This document shows positions 43,694-51,953 of a stretch of 53,101 nt of DNA, one piece after another. A program made the translations under genes and the position numbers. Positions within the stretch are counted from its first letter, which is position 1; the number at the start of each line of letters is the position of its first letter. Under the pieces are notes generated by a model. That model did not search any database and was not told where the DNA came from. It saw only the letters and a program-made list of their open reading frames with translations. The DNA comes from Thermoplasmatota archaeon (GTDB lineage Archaea > Thermoplasmatota > Thermoplasmata > Thermoplasmatales > Thermoplasmataceae): assembly GCA_023484105.1 (NCBI GenBank), contig JAMDBD010000006.1:1-53101 (forward strand). The letters are read 5' to 3'.

Positions 43694-46000
43694 ATGAGAA
43701 TCGTGACAGGCAGGCATATTTCCGGCTTGAGGGATCTTTTTAGCAAAGTTGAATTAAGAAGAACTCTCTATCTCATCTACGGAATAATATTCGTCAGCTA
43801 TGCCTTTCTTGCATGGTACATCGTTGGATATATACTGATCTCCGATCTGGTGATGATATGGATTCTTCTGACCATGGGAGGAATTCTTGTCATATTTTCA
43901 GTATTTATCGGGGAGGAACCCATGCTTGTCAGGCTTTTGCCTTACATAGGCTTTCTTCTTGCCCTGATGATATTTGGGCAGCTCCTTGTTCAGGTAATTC
44001 CTGCATATGGAACAGACGAACTCGCCGGGAACACTTATGCAGCATATCTTTTCATCCATGGCCTTAACCCATATATCGACACAAATATGGCAGGAGTATA
44101 CGCGTTCTCCCACATTCCTCCCTATTCCATCACGCCTATGACTACCGGAGGACCCGTTGATTTCTTTGTCTATCCCGGCCTCTCAATCCTTATTTTTATA
44201 CCAACTCTGCTGCTCGGTCTAAGATCCTACGACATTATCATACTTTTCTCTGGCCTCGCAATAATACTGATTGCCTATTACTATAGAAAGAAAGGCTATG
44301 ACGTCCTTGTGCCGTTCACACTCATTGCGATGATGATTTCTGTGGAATATGTCTTCTATTCCCTCAGCGGGGACGACGACATCGTGTGGACTTTCTTTCT
44401 GGGTCTGGCGTACATATTTCGCAAAAAGCCATGGCTTTCAGGTGTCTTCTATGGGCTCTCAATCTCATTCAAGCAGATCACGGCAATACTGGCACCATTC
44501 TTTCTCTACTTCATATATATGGAGTCCGGCAGGAAACCAAGAACCGATCTGGATCTCGTTGCAGGTGCTGCTTTAAGCTTCTTTGCAACGAACATACCGT
44601 TCATCCTCATGGGGGCAGGTACCTGGTTAAAGCACATTATAGCCGTCGACACTCAGCCGATACTGGGAGCCGGGATAGGGCCGTCCATCCTTTCCTTTGC
44701 AGGTTTCGTGTATATACCATCCGTTGTGTTTCTCATCATTTCGGTTTCACTACTGTTGGTTCTGTTTGTCATATACGTTGCTTATTATGAAAACCTCAAG
44801 TATGCATTCTTTGCGTTCCCTATGATAATTTTCATATTCAATTTCAGGGTTCTTGAGAACTATATTGCCTTCTGGCCTTACATGATACTGCTTGTCCTTC
44901 CTGATTTTATTGGTGATTACAGAGAAAATGTACAGGGCAGGGTTCAGAAACATCATAATCTGCATCCATTTGCAACAGGATTTTCCGGTCACAGGAGGGT
45001 CACAGCAATATTTATCATGGCGATTATTGCCAGTGGTGCGATGGCTTCCGTTGGCTATGAATACAACGTTACAAACGCGGATACCGCAATTCACATAAAC
45101 TGGCTGGGCAATGCCTCTGATCCAGCCTGGGCTCCGGGCTACATTTCAGAGATCCACGTTAATCTCTCATACACGCCATTTTCATCCGAGCCGGCTGCGC
45201 TTCCCATCTTATTCAGGCTCCTGCCTGCAGCCACAGGAGATACCTATGATATCAATGGGCTTTTATGGCATGCTAATAAGAATATAACGCAGGGAAGCCA
45301 TACTGTGGCAATATTTCCGGATACGTATGCCGATCTTCTTAAAAATAACCTGTCATTCAGGCTTGAGGCTTATTATGGTCAGATAAATGCATACTATCCA
45401 ACCACTGTGCTGAACATCAGCGGATCGTTTGGGTTTCCCATCCCGGATCCGAACATGACCTATCCGTCCTCCCTATCTGATCCCGTCTATCCTGGATGGA
45501 AATTTTCATACAGTGTTACGAATGGAAACGGAAGTTTTAAAACTGAGCTTGGTGGTTTTAACCTGAGCCAGTATGTGAAGATTGCCGGAAACTCCTGGTC
45601 GTACTCAATGGTAACTGCATTTGCGAACTTCACTGAACTGAGCCATATGAACGCAACTCTACACTATAATGTGACTTCCTGGTCTGGAGTGAATAAATTT
45701 TCCTCTTACTACAGCCAGACCAGATCAAGGCTCGCAGGCGTAATGCTGAGATCTTTCAGTGGTTTTCAGATCCTGGTTGCATATAATTCTTCAGCCTCTG
45801 GACAGATATATCAGGTGAACAGCACTTTTGCTGTGGTAATCTCTGATTCCAACTCTCTAAGTTTCAGGAGTCTAATAAATTCCATCGAAAGTACCACAGG
45901 CTGGTCATTCACGACAGGGGAACTTTCCTATGTGGTTGCTGTTCTAAATGTTTCTGGATACACATCTGCAGTGTTTTCCGGGATACAAATGACAACATGA
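43694..46000 (+). CDS. Large GT-C (GT87/mannosyltransferase-like) membrane protein
   Basis: A 768-residue protein. Residues 1-430 form about 11-12 membrane helices, with the loop-1 motif PAYGTDELAGNTYAAYLFIHGLNPY, typical for lipid-linked sugar transferases, and SGDDDIVWTFF and PFFLYFIYMES in later loops. Residues 460-768 form a large outer domain with about fifteen potential N-glycosylation sequons (for example NVT, NIT, NLS, NMT), built of predicted beta strands. A cell-surface glycan transferase is likely; the donor cannot be told. A 25-base hairpin follows the stop. Confidence 0.83.
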   Translation: MRIVTGRHISGLRDLFSKVELRRTLYLIYGIIFVSYAFLAWYIVGYILISDLVMIWILLTMGGILVIFSVFIGEEPMLVRLLPYIGFLLALMIFGQLLVQVIPAYGTDELAGNTYAAYLFIHGLNPYIDTNMAGVYAFSHIPPYSITPMTTGGPVDFFVYPGLSILIFIPTLLLGLRSYDIIILFSGLAIILIAYYYRKKGYDVLVPFTLIAMMISVEYVFYSLSGDDDIVWTFFLGLAYIFRKKPWLSGVFYGLSISFKQITAILAPFFLYFIYMESGRKPRTDLDLVAGAALSFFATNIPFILMGAGTWLKHIIAVDTQPILGAGIGPSILSFAGFVYIPSVVFLIISVSLLLVLFVIYVAYYENLKYAFFAFPMIIFIFNFRVLENYIAFWPYMILLVLPDFIGDYRENVQGRVQKHHNLHPFATGFSGHRRVTAIFIMAIIASGAMASVGYEYNVTNADTAIHINWLGNASDPAWAPGYISEIHVNLSYTPFSSEPAALPILFRLLPAATGDTYDINGLLWHANKNITQGSHTVAIFPDTYADLLKNNLSFRLEAYYGQINAYYPTTVLNISGSFGFPIPDPNMTYPSSLSDPVYPGWKFSYSVTNGNGSFKTELGGFNLSQYVKIAGNSWSYSMVTAFANFTELSHMNATLHYNVTSWSGVNKFSSYYSQTRSRLAGVMLRSFSGFQILVAYNSSASGQIYQVNSTFAVVISDSNSLSFRSLINSIESTTGWSFTTGELSYVVAVLNVSGYTSAVFSGIQMTT

Positions 46001-46025
46001 TGCCTGCTGTTATACAGCAATGGCA
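46001..46025 (+). terminator. Hairpin after the GT-C gene
   Basis: TGCC-TGCTGT-TAT-ACAGCA-AT-GGCA is an almost perfect stem-loop starting at the base after the stop codon. It has no T-run, so processing or RNA protection is as likely as termination. Confidence 0.4.
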
Positions 46026-46092
46026 TCAGTTCAGCATTGGCAAAATTTATTTTATCAGGGATATTACCAGAATGCATCAGTGAAGGAATACA

Positions 46093-47082
46093 ATGTCAAG
46101 AATATCTCTTCAGGTTGTATTGGAGGAAGGAGCTTTTGATCCTGAAAATATAGTTGGAATAGCTAAGGAAGAGAATCTTGACATGGATCTGTTCATAATT
46201 GATCCTGGGAGCAGGACAATTAAGGGATACATGAGCGATGGAGGAATAACCGGAAATGTGAAAAGTTCCGGAAATTTCATTAAAGACATTCAAAACACTC
46301 TGAAGCGTTCGGAGGGAGATTTTTTTGCCGTTGTGAGATCGGACAAGATGTGTTCAATGCCCACACTGATGAGAATGATAACCAAGGCTGAGGAAGGATA
46401 CGATGTGGTTGTTGCGTCAAGGTTTCCAGGCAAGAGAAAGTTTGATGTTAAAACGGCAATAATAAAGCTTCTAGTAAGGGAGATGAACGGGATCTCTGAT
46501 CCGCTCTCGCCTTTTTTCATTGCCCGCCGGGACCTTATAGAAAATATTGATCTGAGCACCTCGCCTGAGACTATTCTTCCTGAAATTATCATAAGAAACA
46601 GGAAGCCCAGGGTGGCAGAGGTAAAGGCAGACTATCCGGGCAGAGGAAGAGTCTATTCAGGGAGCTTTATTCTGTACTGCCTGAGCCTCCTGAAGCTTTC
46701 AAATTACAGGGCTTTGAAATTTGCCTTGGTGGGTATTACGGGAATAGCAATAAATGAAGGGGCAGAATATGTGTTTCACAGTTATACAGGATTCATAATT
46801 CCCGTGGCACTGTTTCTTTCGATTGAACTGTCAATAATCTGGAATTTCATATTCAACAACGCCTGGACATTTTCAGACAGGAAGTCTGGAGGGTTTCTTT
46901 ACAAGCTTGGAAAGTATAATGCCGTAACAGCTCTCGGGGCAGCAATAAACTACGGGGTGGGAATCGGCCTGGCCACGATTGTTTTCTATCTCTATGCAAA
47001 TCTTCTGGGGATCTTTATTGGATTTCTGGTAAACTATCTAGGAAGTGACTACCTGGTCTGGAAGATAGAGGCGAATGAATAG
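46093..47082 (+). CDS. Degenerate GT2 domain fused to GtrA
   Basis: N-terminal 200 residues have the GT2/DPM1 framework (VVVASRFPGKRKFD...DPLSPFFIARRDLI, as in the true GT2 at 47502), but the nucleotide-sugar site is lost: the N-terminal V(I/T)xxNE block is missing and the expected DxD reads RSD (VVRSDKMC). Residues from about 208 form a GtrA domain of four helices (LKFALVGITGIAINEG, WNFIFNNAWTF, NYGVGIG...NYLGSDYLVWK). GtrA proteins flip or anchor lipid-linked sugars. It probably acts as a non-catalytic partner of a glycosyltransferase. It overlaps the next gene by eight bases. Confidence 0.83.
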   Translation: MSRISLQVVLEEGAFDPENIVGIAKEENLDMDLFIIDPGSRTIKGYMSDGGITGNVKSSGNFIKDIQNTLKRSEGDFFAVVRSDKMCSMPTLMRMITKAEEGYDVVVASRFPGKRKFDVKTAIIKLLVREMNGISDPLSPFFIARRDLIENIDLSTSPETILPEIIIRNRKPRVAEVKADYPGRGRVYSGSFILYCLSLLKLSNYRALKFALVGITGIAINEGAEYVFHSYTGFIIPVALFLSIELSIIWNFIFNNAWTFSDRKSGGFLYKLGKYNAVTALGAAINYGVGIGLATIVFYLYANLLGIFIGFLVNYLGSDYLVWKIEANE

Positions 47083-47521
47083 ATCAGGCATTTCCAGTGT
47101 TATACGTTCCAACCTGAGGCGCGGATCTAAATTCTTAATAGCCGGCGTCGGTGGTTTTCTCTTCTACCTTCTGGTACTTTACATAGGAATACGTCTTGTA
47201 ACAATATTTTACCTTCCGGAAATAGATGTTGTATCTGCATTCCTGAGCGTTGTTTTTGGATTTGCCATAAACGAACACTGGTCAACAAGCGGATCCGGTG
47301 ATCATTCAGCAGGTGCCATCAGGTGGCTCAGAAGAATGATCATATTTGAGGGGATATACGCGCTGGGAAACGTGATATCAATAGCAATACAGCTTGCCCT
47401 GTACTATTACGCGGGAATCAGCCCATTCATAGGCAGCTTCATAGGAACCGTGATTGCCTTTCCCTTCAACTATGTCCTGAGCATGCACCTTGTATGGAGA
47501 ATTAACATTTTTTCACAGTAG
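47075..47521 (+). CDS. GtrA-like membrane protein
   Basis: A 148-residue four-helix protein with the GtrA pattern: KFLIAGVGGFLFYLLVLYIGI, then FLSVVFGFAINEHWS, and a last segment FPFNYVLSMHLVWR. It follows the GT2-GtrA fusion with an eight-base overlap, so the two GtrA units may form a hetero-oligomer. Its 3' end overlaps the convergent GT2 gene by 20 bases. Lipid-linked sugar translocation is the usual role proposed for the family. Confidence 0.83.
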   Translation: MNRSGISSVIRSNLRRGSKFLIAGVGGFLFYLLVLYIGIRLVTIFYLPEIDVVSAFLSVVFGFAINEHWSTSGSGDHSAGAIRWLRRMIIFEGIYALGNVISIAIQLALYYYAGISPFIGSFIGTVIAFPFNYVLSMHLVWRINIFSQ

Positions 47522-48248
47522 ATCCTATCCGTCTGTAGATTCTGACTTCCTTGAGATATCTCCTCATGAAATGGGTTGATCTGTCTGTGACTTTGGATTT
47601 GCCATACTTTCTTTCAAGGAAATAGTAGGGGATCTCTGCAACCTTCAGGGAAGGATATGAGGCAATCACATAGAGGAGAATCTTGTATGTGCCTGGAAGC
47701 GGTCTGAGATTCCTTATCAGATGAGAATCGCAAACGAAATAACCGGAAAGTGGATCTTTCAGATTCTTTGTTCCGGGTACAAGAAAGCGTGCAATAATTT
47801 CTGCCACCTTACTTATTAAGCCTCTGGATATGGTTCTCCTGTAATCACCTCCACGAACATACCTTGATGCAACGACAACGTCATATCCTGACGCTTTTCT
47901 GTTAAGCATTTCAGGTATAGTTTCAACAGGGTGCTGCAGATCGCCGTCCATTACTATGGTCCAGTCAGCTTTAATTGTACTGGATGCCTCAACGGTTGCA
48001 GGGCATGTTCCAGGTTTCACGGTCTGGCTGACAACTCTTATGGCAATCCCAGGTATTGATTCCGCATTGGCCCTGATCATTTCCAATGTGCCGTCAGTGC
48101 TACCTCCGTCTATAAACACTATTTCATTCAGGACCCATCCATTTCCTGATCTGCTGATATTTGAAAATGACTTTATTATTGGCTCTATATTGCCAGCCTC
48201 ATTAAGCACTGTGATGGCAGCAGCCACCTTTTTAGCCGATACTTCCAT
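47502..48248 (-). CDS. GT2 glycosyltransferase, dolichol-phosphate mannosyltransferase-like
   Basis: Family 2 glycosyltransferase. ITVLNEAGNIEPIIKS, FIDGGSTDGT and the metal site VMDGDLQHP (D101, D103) are intact, followed by VVASRYVRGGDYRRTISRGLISKVAEIIARFLV and DPLSGYF, typical of DPM1-like enzymes that load a sugar from a nucleotide donor onto a lipid phosphate. There are no membrane helices after the catalytic domain (248 residues), so it may rely on the adjacent GtrA protein. It lies on the opposite strand, convergent with those genes. Confidence 0.88.
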   Translation of the reverse strand: MEVSAKKVAAAITVLNEAGNIEPIIKSFSNISRSGNGWVLNEIVFIDGGSTDGTLEMIRANAESIPGIAIRVVSQTVKPGTCPATVEASSTIKADWTIVMDGDLQHPVETIPEMLNRKASGYDVVVASRYVRGGDYRRTISRGLISKVAEIIARFLVPGTKNLKDPLSGYFVCDSHLIRNLRPLPGTYKILLYVIASYPSLKVAEIPYYFLERKYGKSKVTDRSTHFMRRYLKEVRIYRRIGSTVKKC

Positions 48249-48303
48249 CTATTCACCGCATGCAGTGCCAGGACATAATCAATTCCATCCCTTCATTGCT
48301 CTA

Positions 48304-49215
48304 TTATACTATTGCTACCGGTGAAACAGGTGATCCGGTTCCGCCTCTGATGGGAAGAGGAGCACATACGAGCAGGAATTCATATTTTCTGTCTCTGGCC
48401 AGCTCGTCAAGCTTCATGTTGTCAATGAGCCTTATGCCGTTCATGGTTATCAGATACTGATGGACAGGCAACACTGATCCGCTTATTTCAGCGGGAGAAA
48501 CTTCAGTAGACGGCGAATCGCTGCCTGAGAGTGAAACGCCATGCTTCACCATCCATTCGGCCATCTCCAGTCCAATTCCTGCGGCTTTATCGTAAAGCTT
48601 CGAGAATCTGATGTGATCATTCCAGATCCTGCTGGCACCAGTGTATAGAAATACTGCATCTCCAGGCATGACCTCAATTCCCTCAGCCTTCAGAAATTTC
48701 TCTATATCCGATCTGTTTGGAGCACCCTGTTCAGCAATGTCCACGCCAAGTATGCGGGGATAATCTATCACCACACCTCTTGTCACAACTGGCTGCACAT
48801 CGTCTATCCCAAGAGTTGACGATCCTCTCGGGCCTATAGAATCTGCCGCCCTGATCTTTCCGTGCAGAAAGCCTCCAACAGAAATGTGGTTGAGAGAATC
48901 AATGTGGGTGCCTGAATGATCAGACATCTCAAGCCTTCCTATATTGGCCCCGAATTCATTGCTGTTGTGGCCGCGGAAAGGTTCGTGATAGTCAACACTT
49001 CTCAAGGTTACAGAGTAAAAAAAAGGCCCGTGGGTTGGGCGATAGGCAATATCCTCTGACAGCGTATGAGAAAGCCTGTATATCCTTCCCAGCGAAGGGA
49101 TCCTGAGGCTTTCAATCACCTTGCTTTCTGATATTTTCTCAAGCGCGCCCTGTCTGTCATCTGAAGCAGCGCCGGAATTTTTCCATCTTTCAATCTCCTC
49201 AACGAATTTCATCAT
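48304..49215 (-). CDS. Cyclase family protein (kynurenine formamidase-like fold)
   Basis: Metal-dependent hydrolase of the cyclase family (PF04199). The signature DHSGTHIDSLNH (99-110) gives metal ligands H100, H104 and D106 plus H110. RLSHTLSEDIAYRP precedes it, and LTGAD-like SGSDSPS and PVHQYLI follow. Length 303, with an N-terminal helical extension of about 45 residues longer than the bacterial formamidases. The substrate is unknown; family members act on formyl-kynurenine, isatin and other cyclic amides. It interrupts the glycan genes and has its own AGATATATTTTAAAG promoter. Confidence 0.87.
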   Translation of the reverse strand: MMKFVEEIERWKNSGAASDDRQGALEKISESKVIESLRIPSLGRIYRLSHTLSEDIAYRPTHGPFFYSVTLRSVDYHEPFRGHNSNEFGANIGRLEMSDHSGTHIDSLNHISVGGFLHGKIRAADSIGPRGSSTLGIDDVQPVVTRGVVIDYPRILGVDIAEQGAPNRSDIEKFLKAEGIEVMPGDAVFLYTGASRIWNDHIRFSKLYDKAAGIGLEMAEWMVKHGVSLSGSDSPSTEVSPAEISGSVLPVHQYLITMNGIRLIDNMKLDELARDRKYEFLLVCAPLPIRGGTGSPVSPVAIV

Positions 49216-49299
49216 TTAAGGTATAGTGTTATCTTTAAAATATATCTGGCCCTGACAACTGATGGCAGAAAAGTGCCAGGATAAATTGTACTATAAAGA

Positions 49300-49313
49300 A
49301 GATATATTAATTT
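49300..49313 (+). promoter_or_regulatory. TATA box of the GT2-epimerase unit
   Basis: AGATATATTAATTT is centred about 27 bases before ATG 49333, opposite to the minus-strand box for the cyclase gene near 49235-49248. Confidence 0.5.
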
Positions 49314-49332
49314 CCGATTATTTCCGGCACTG

Positions 49333-50070
49333 ATGAGTATTTCGGTGGTGATTCCAGCATACAACGAAGAGAACAGAATAAGGAATATACTGGAACCGCT
49401 CACCAGATATACGGAGGTTTCGGAAATAATAGTTGTATGCGATGGTAATGACAGAACCCCGGATGTTGCATCCGCGTTCCCGCGAGTGAAGGTGCTGAAA
49501 TTTTCCAGGAAACTGGGCAAGGGAGGAGCAATAATAGAGGGGATCAGAGCTTCAACTGGTACTTCCGTTGCGTATGTCGATGCAGACGGTGCCATTCCTG
49601 CGTCTGAAGTTATGAGGCTGATAAATCTCCTCGGTTCAGACAGAAAGGTAATCGCCGCATCCCGCTGGGTAAAGGGATCAGATGTTGAAAGGCATGAAGG
49701 GTTGGGCAACATAATCGCTGGCCGTTTTTTCCATTATCTTCTATTCTATTTTCTTGGGATTAAAATAAAGGACACGCAGTGTGGGCTGAAGTGCTTTCCA
49801 GGCACTGTCAGGGATGACGTCATTCCTCACATAGGGACAACAAACAGGTTCTTTGACGTATCCTTTCTGTATAACTGCCAGTTGCGCGGATACAGCATAT
49901 GTGAAGTGGGAATAAAGTGGTCCCATAATGAGGACACCAGAATGCCGATAAGGAAGGCAGTTCCCATGATGTTTTTGTTTATCATCGGCCTTAAAATTGC
50001 AAACACAAAGGGCGGGCACAGGTTCGAGAAAATATATATTAAGTTCAAGAGCTTTTTCCGGGCTACCTGA
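49333..50070 (+). CDS. GT2 glycosyltransferase (ALG5/DPM1-like)
   Basis: Family 2 glycosyltransferase with VVIPAYNEENRI, IIVVCDGNDRTPD, and an intact DAD (83-85) in VAYVDADGAIP. KIKDTQCGLKCFP and FFDVSFLYNCQLRGYSICEVGIKWSHNEDTRM are typical of dolichyl-phosphate glucosyl/mannosyltransferases. Length 245, with a hydrophobic patch at 205-225 that could touch the membrane. One base separates it from the epimerase start, so both are on one message and may share a nucleotide-sugar pathway. Confidence 0.9.
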   Translation: MSISVVIPAYNEENRIRNILEPLTRYTEVSEIIVVCDGNDRTPDVASAFPRVKVLKFSRKLGKGGAIIEGIRASTGTSVAYVDADGAIPASEVMRLINLLGSDRKVIAASRWVKGSDVERHEGLGNIIAGRFFHYLLFYFLGIKIKDTQCGLKCFPGTVRDDVIPHIGTTNRFFDVSFLYNCQLRGYSICEVGIKWSHNEDTRMPIRKAVPMMFLFIIGLKIANTKGGHRFEKIYIKFKSFFRAT

Positions 50071-50071
50071 T

Positions 50072-50962
50072 ATGAGATTCATTGTAACCGGCGGAGAGGG
50101 CTTCATAGGTCGCAGGATCGTTGAAGTCATAAGGAAAAATGGGGATGAGGCCATATCGATGGATATTGCCGGCAGTCCCGACATCAGGACCGACCTGATG
50201 GATACCGGCCTGCTCCGGACTTCCTTTAAGGGCATAGATGGGGTGTTCCATCTCGCGGCAATAACGTCACCGCCGCAGTTTGAGGAAGACCTTTTGAAGG
50301 GATTCAACAATAACGTTACAGGCACTCTGAACGTGCTCTATGCTGCTGCAAAATCCGGTGTACGCCGTGTTGTCTTTGCATCTTCTTCATCAACATACGG
50401 AAATTCAAAGACAAAAACCACCGAAGATATGCAGACACTGCGCCATGAGAACATGTATCCGATCACCAAGATCATAGGTGAACGCCTCGGCGACTATTTT
50501 TTCATCAGGAATGAACTTGAGTTTGTGTCCCTGAGATATTTCAATACCTATGGGCCAGGGGAGAATACGAAGAGTCTCTACTCAAGCGTAATATGGCAGT
50601 TTGTAAGGTCTTCCATGAAAGGCGAGGATATCATCATTTATGGCGACGGAACCCAGTCACGGGATTTCATACATGTTGACGATGTGGCAAGAGCCACTGT
50701 AAGTGCATTTCACAGGGGAAAGAACGGATCTGCATACAACGTAGGCTCTGGTGTTTCACGATCCTTCAATGAGATCGCCTCTGCCGTGAAAGAGGCAATC
50801 AGATCCGAATCAAGGATAAAGCACGTTCCAAATCCTCTGAAGAACTATCAGATGTTTACCCAGGCTGATATAAATGCTATCCGGAAAGACACAGGTTGGT
50901 CACCAACAGTTGATCTGAATTCCGGAATTATATCTATAAGGGATGGCGAGAGGTTTGATTAG
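50072..50962 (+). CDS. NAD-dependent sugar-nucleotide epimerase/dehydratase
   Basis: Extended short-chain dehydrogenase. The NAD-binding turn is VTGGEGFIGRRI, followed by VFHLAAITSPP, the ASSSSTYG Ser/Thr block and the catalytic YPITK. Later motifs are RYFNTYGPGE and GDGTQSRDFIHVDDVA, as in UDP-glucose 4-epimerases and related enzymes. Length 296 from the true start at ATG 50072; an earlier in-frame codon lies inside the GT2 gene. The sugar cannot be determined. The 3' end overlaps the convergent kinase gene by four bases. Confidence 0.9.
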   Translation: MRFIVTGGEGFIGRRIVEVIRKNGDEAISMDIAGSPDIRTDLMDTGLLRTSFKGIDGVFHLAAITSPPQFEEDLLKGFNNNVTGTLNVLYAAAKSGVRRVVFASSSSTYGNSKTKTTEDMQTLRHENMYPITKIIGERLGDYFFIRNELEFVSLRYFNTYGPGENTKSLYSSVIWQFVRSSMKGEDIIIYGDGTQSRDFIHVDDVARATVSAFHRGKNGSAYNVGSGVSRSFNEIASAVKEAIRSESRIKHVPNPLKNYQMFTQADINAIRKDTGWSPTVDLNSGIISIRDGERFD

Positions 50963-51936
50963 TCGCCTACCATTATGATCCTGCTGCCGAGATATTCAAA
51001 GCGAAAGTTCACAGGCCTGAGATCCGGTAATGAGTCTATAACTCTCTGGCGGTTTTCAGGTTCAACGTAGAACAGCATGAAACCGCCACCACCGGCACCG
51101 ATGAGTTTGCCACCTACCGCTCCGTTTTTCATTGCTGTCTCATACCATGAATCAATGACAGGATCGGTGATCCCTTCAGACAGGGTCTTCTTAAGAAGCC
51201 AGTTTTCGTGCATGGTTCTGCCAATCATCTCTGGTTTTCTTGAGGCACATATACTCTGAATCTCTCTTGCCATTTCTGACATTTTTATGTACTTCTCTAT
51301 GTGATCTGATATGGAGGCTTTTTGCATTTCATGAATCGCTGTTGATTTGCGCTGCCTGCCGGTATACATCAACAAAAGATTGTTGCTTATCTCCTCTCTT
51401 ATCTGATCGTCCATTATGAGTGGCTTCACGTCAACGCTCTCATCGCTGTGAAACTCAAGAAGCTGCAATCCGCCAAATGCAGCCATGTACTGATCCTGTT
51501 TCCCTCCTGGTTCGCCTAGGATTTCACGCTCTATCTTCACCGCCTCTTCGGCAAGGGTTCTAGGGGATACGTAATTTCCAAGAAATGCATGAAGTGCATT
51601 CAGAAGTCCAACAAGAAATGAACTGCTGGAACCCAGGCCAGTGCCGCTCGAGGGTATGTCGGATATGCTTACAATCTCTATTCCGCCCTTAATTCCAAGC
51701 AACCTGAGAGCTTCCCTCACTGTTGGATGCTTTATCTTTTCCACGCTGTCAACTATCTCTGTAACGGAATAACTAACCCTGATCTGATCATCAAACTTCT
51801 TGTTTATCACGACATAGATGTATTTGTTTATTGCCGCAGAAACCACAGCGCCGGTTCCGTGCTTCGAATAAAATTCCCTAATGTCAGTCCCTCCACCGAC
51901 AAAGCTTATCCGCAGCGGAGTCCTTGACATTATCAT
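50959..51936 (-). CDS. GHMP kinase, heptose 7-phosphate kinase-like (HddA)
   Basis: Phosphorylates a sugar, most likely D-glycero-D-manno-heptose 7-phosphate at C1. From ATG 51936 it begins MIMSRTPLRISFVGGGTD, as bacterial HddA does. The GHMP ATP motif is SSGTGLGSSSSFLVGLLNAL, followed by EREILGEPGGKQDQYMAAFGGL and the C-terminal motif IGAGGGGFMLFYV. Length about 325. An alternative GTG at 51957 overlaps the stop of the upstream epimerase. With GmhA at 39371 this supports a heptose branch; fucokinase-like activity on L-fucose is an alternative for the family. Confidence 0.88.
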   Translation of the reverse strand: MIMSRTPLRISFVGGGTDIREFYSKHGTGAVVSAAINKYIYVVINKKFDDQIRVSYSVTEIVDSVEKIKHPTVREALRLLGIKGGIEIVSISDIPSSGTGLGSSSSFLVGLLNALHAFLGNYVSPRTLAEEAVKIEREILGEPGGKQDQYMAAFGGLQLLEFHSDESVDVKPLIMDDQIREEISNNLLLMYTGRQRKSTAIHEMQKASISDHIEKYIKMSEMAREIQSICASRKPEMIGRTMHENWLLKKTLSEGITDPVIDSWYETAMKNGAVGGKLIGAGGGGFMLFYVEPENRQRVIDSLPDLRPVNFRFEYLGSRIIMVGD

Positions 51937-51953
51937 TCTCTGGTTCAATAGAA

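Noticed and set aside
49212-49712. 166-codon minus-strand frame
   Set aside because: Antisense to a GT2 gene with intact DAD and NE motifs, and it covers the divergent promoter region.
49741-50325. 194-codon minus-strand frame
   Set aside because: Antisense across the junction of GT2 and epimerase, both strongly supported.
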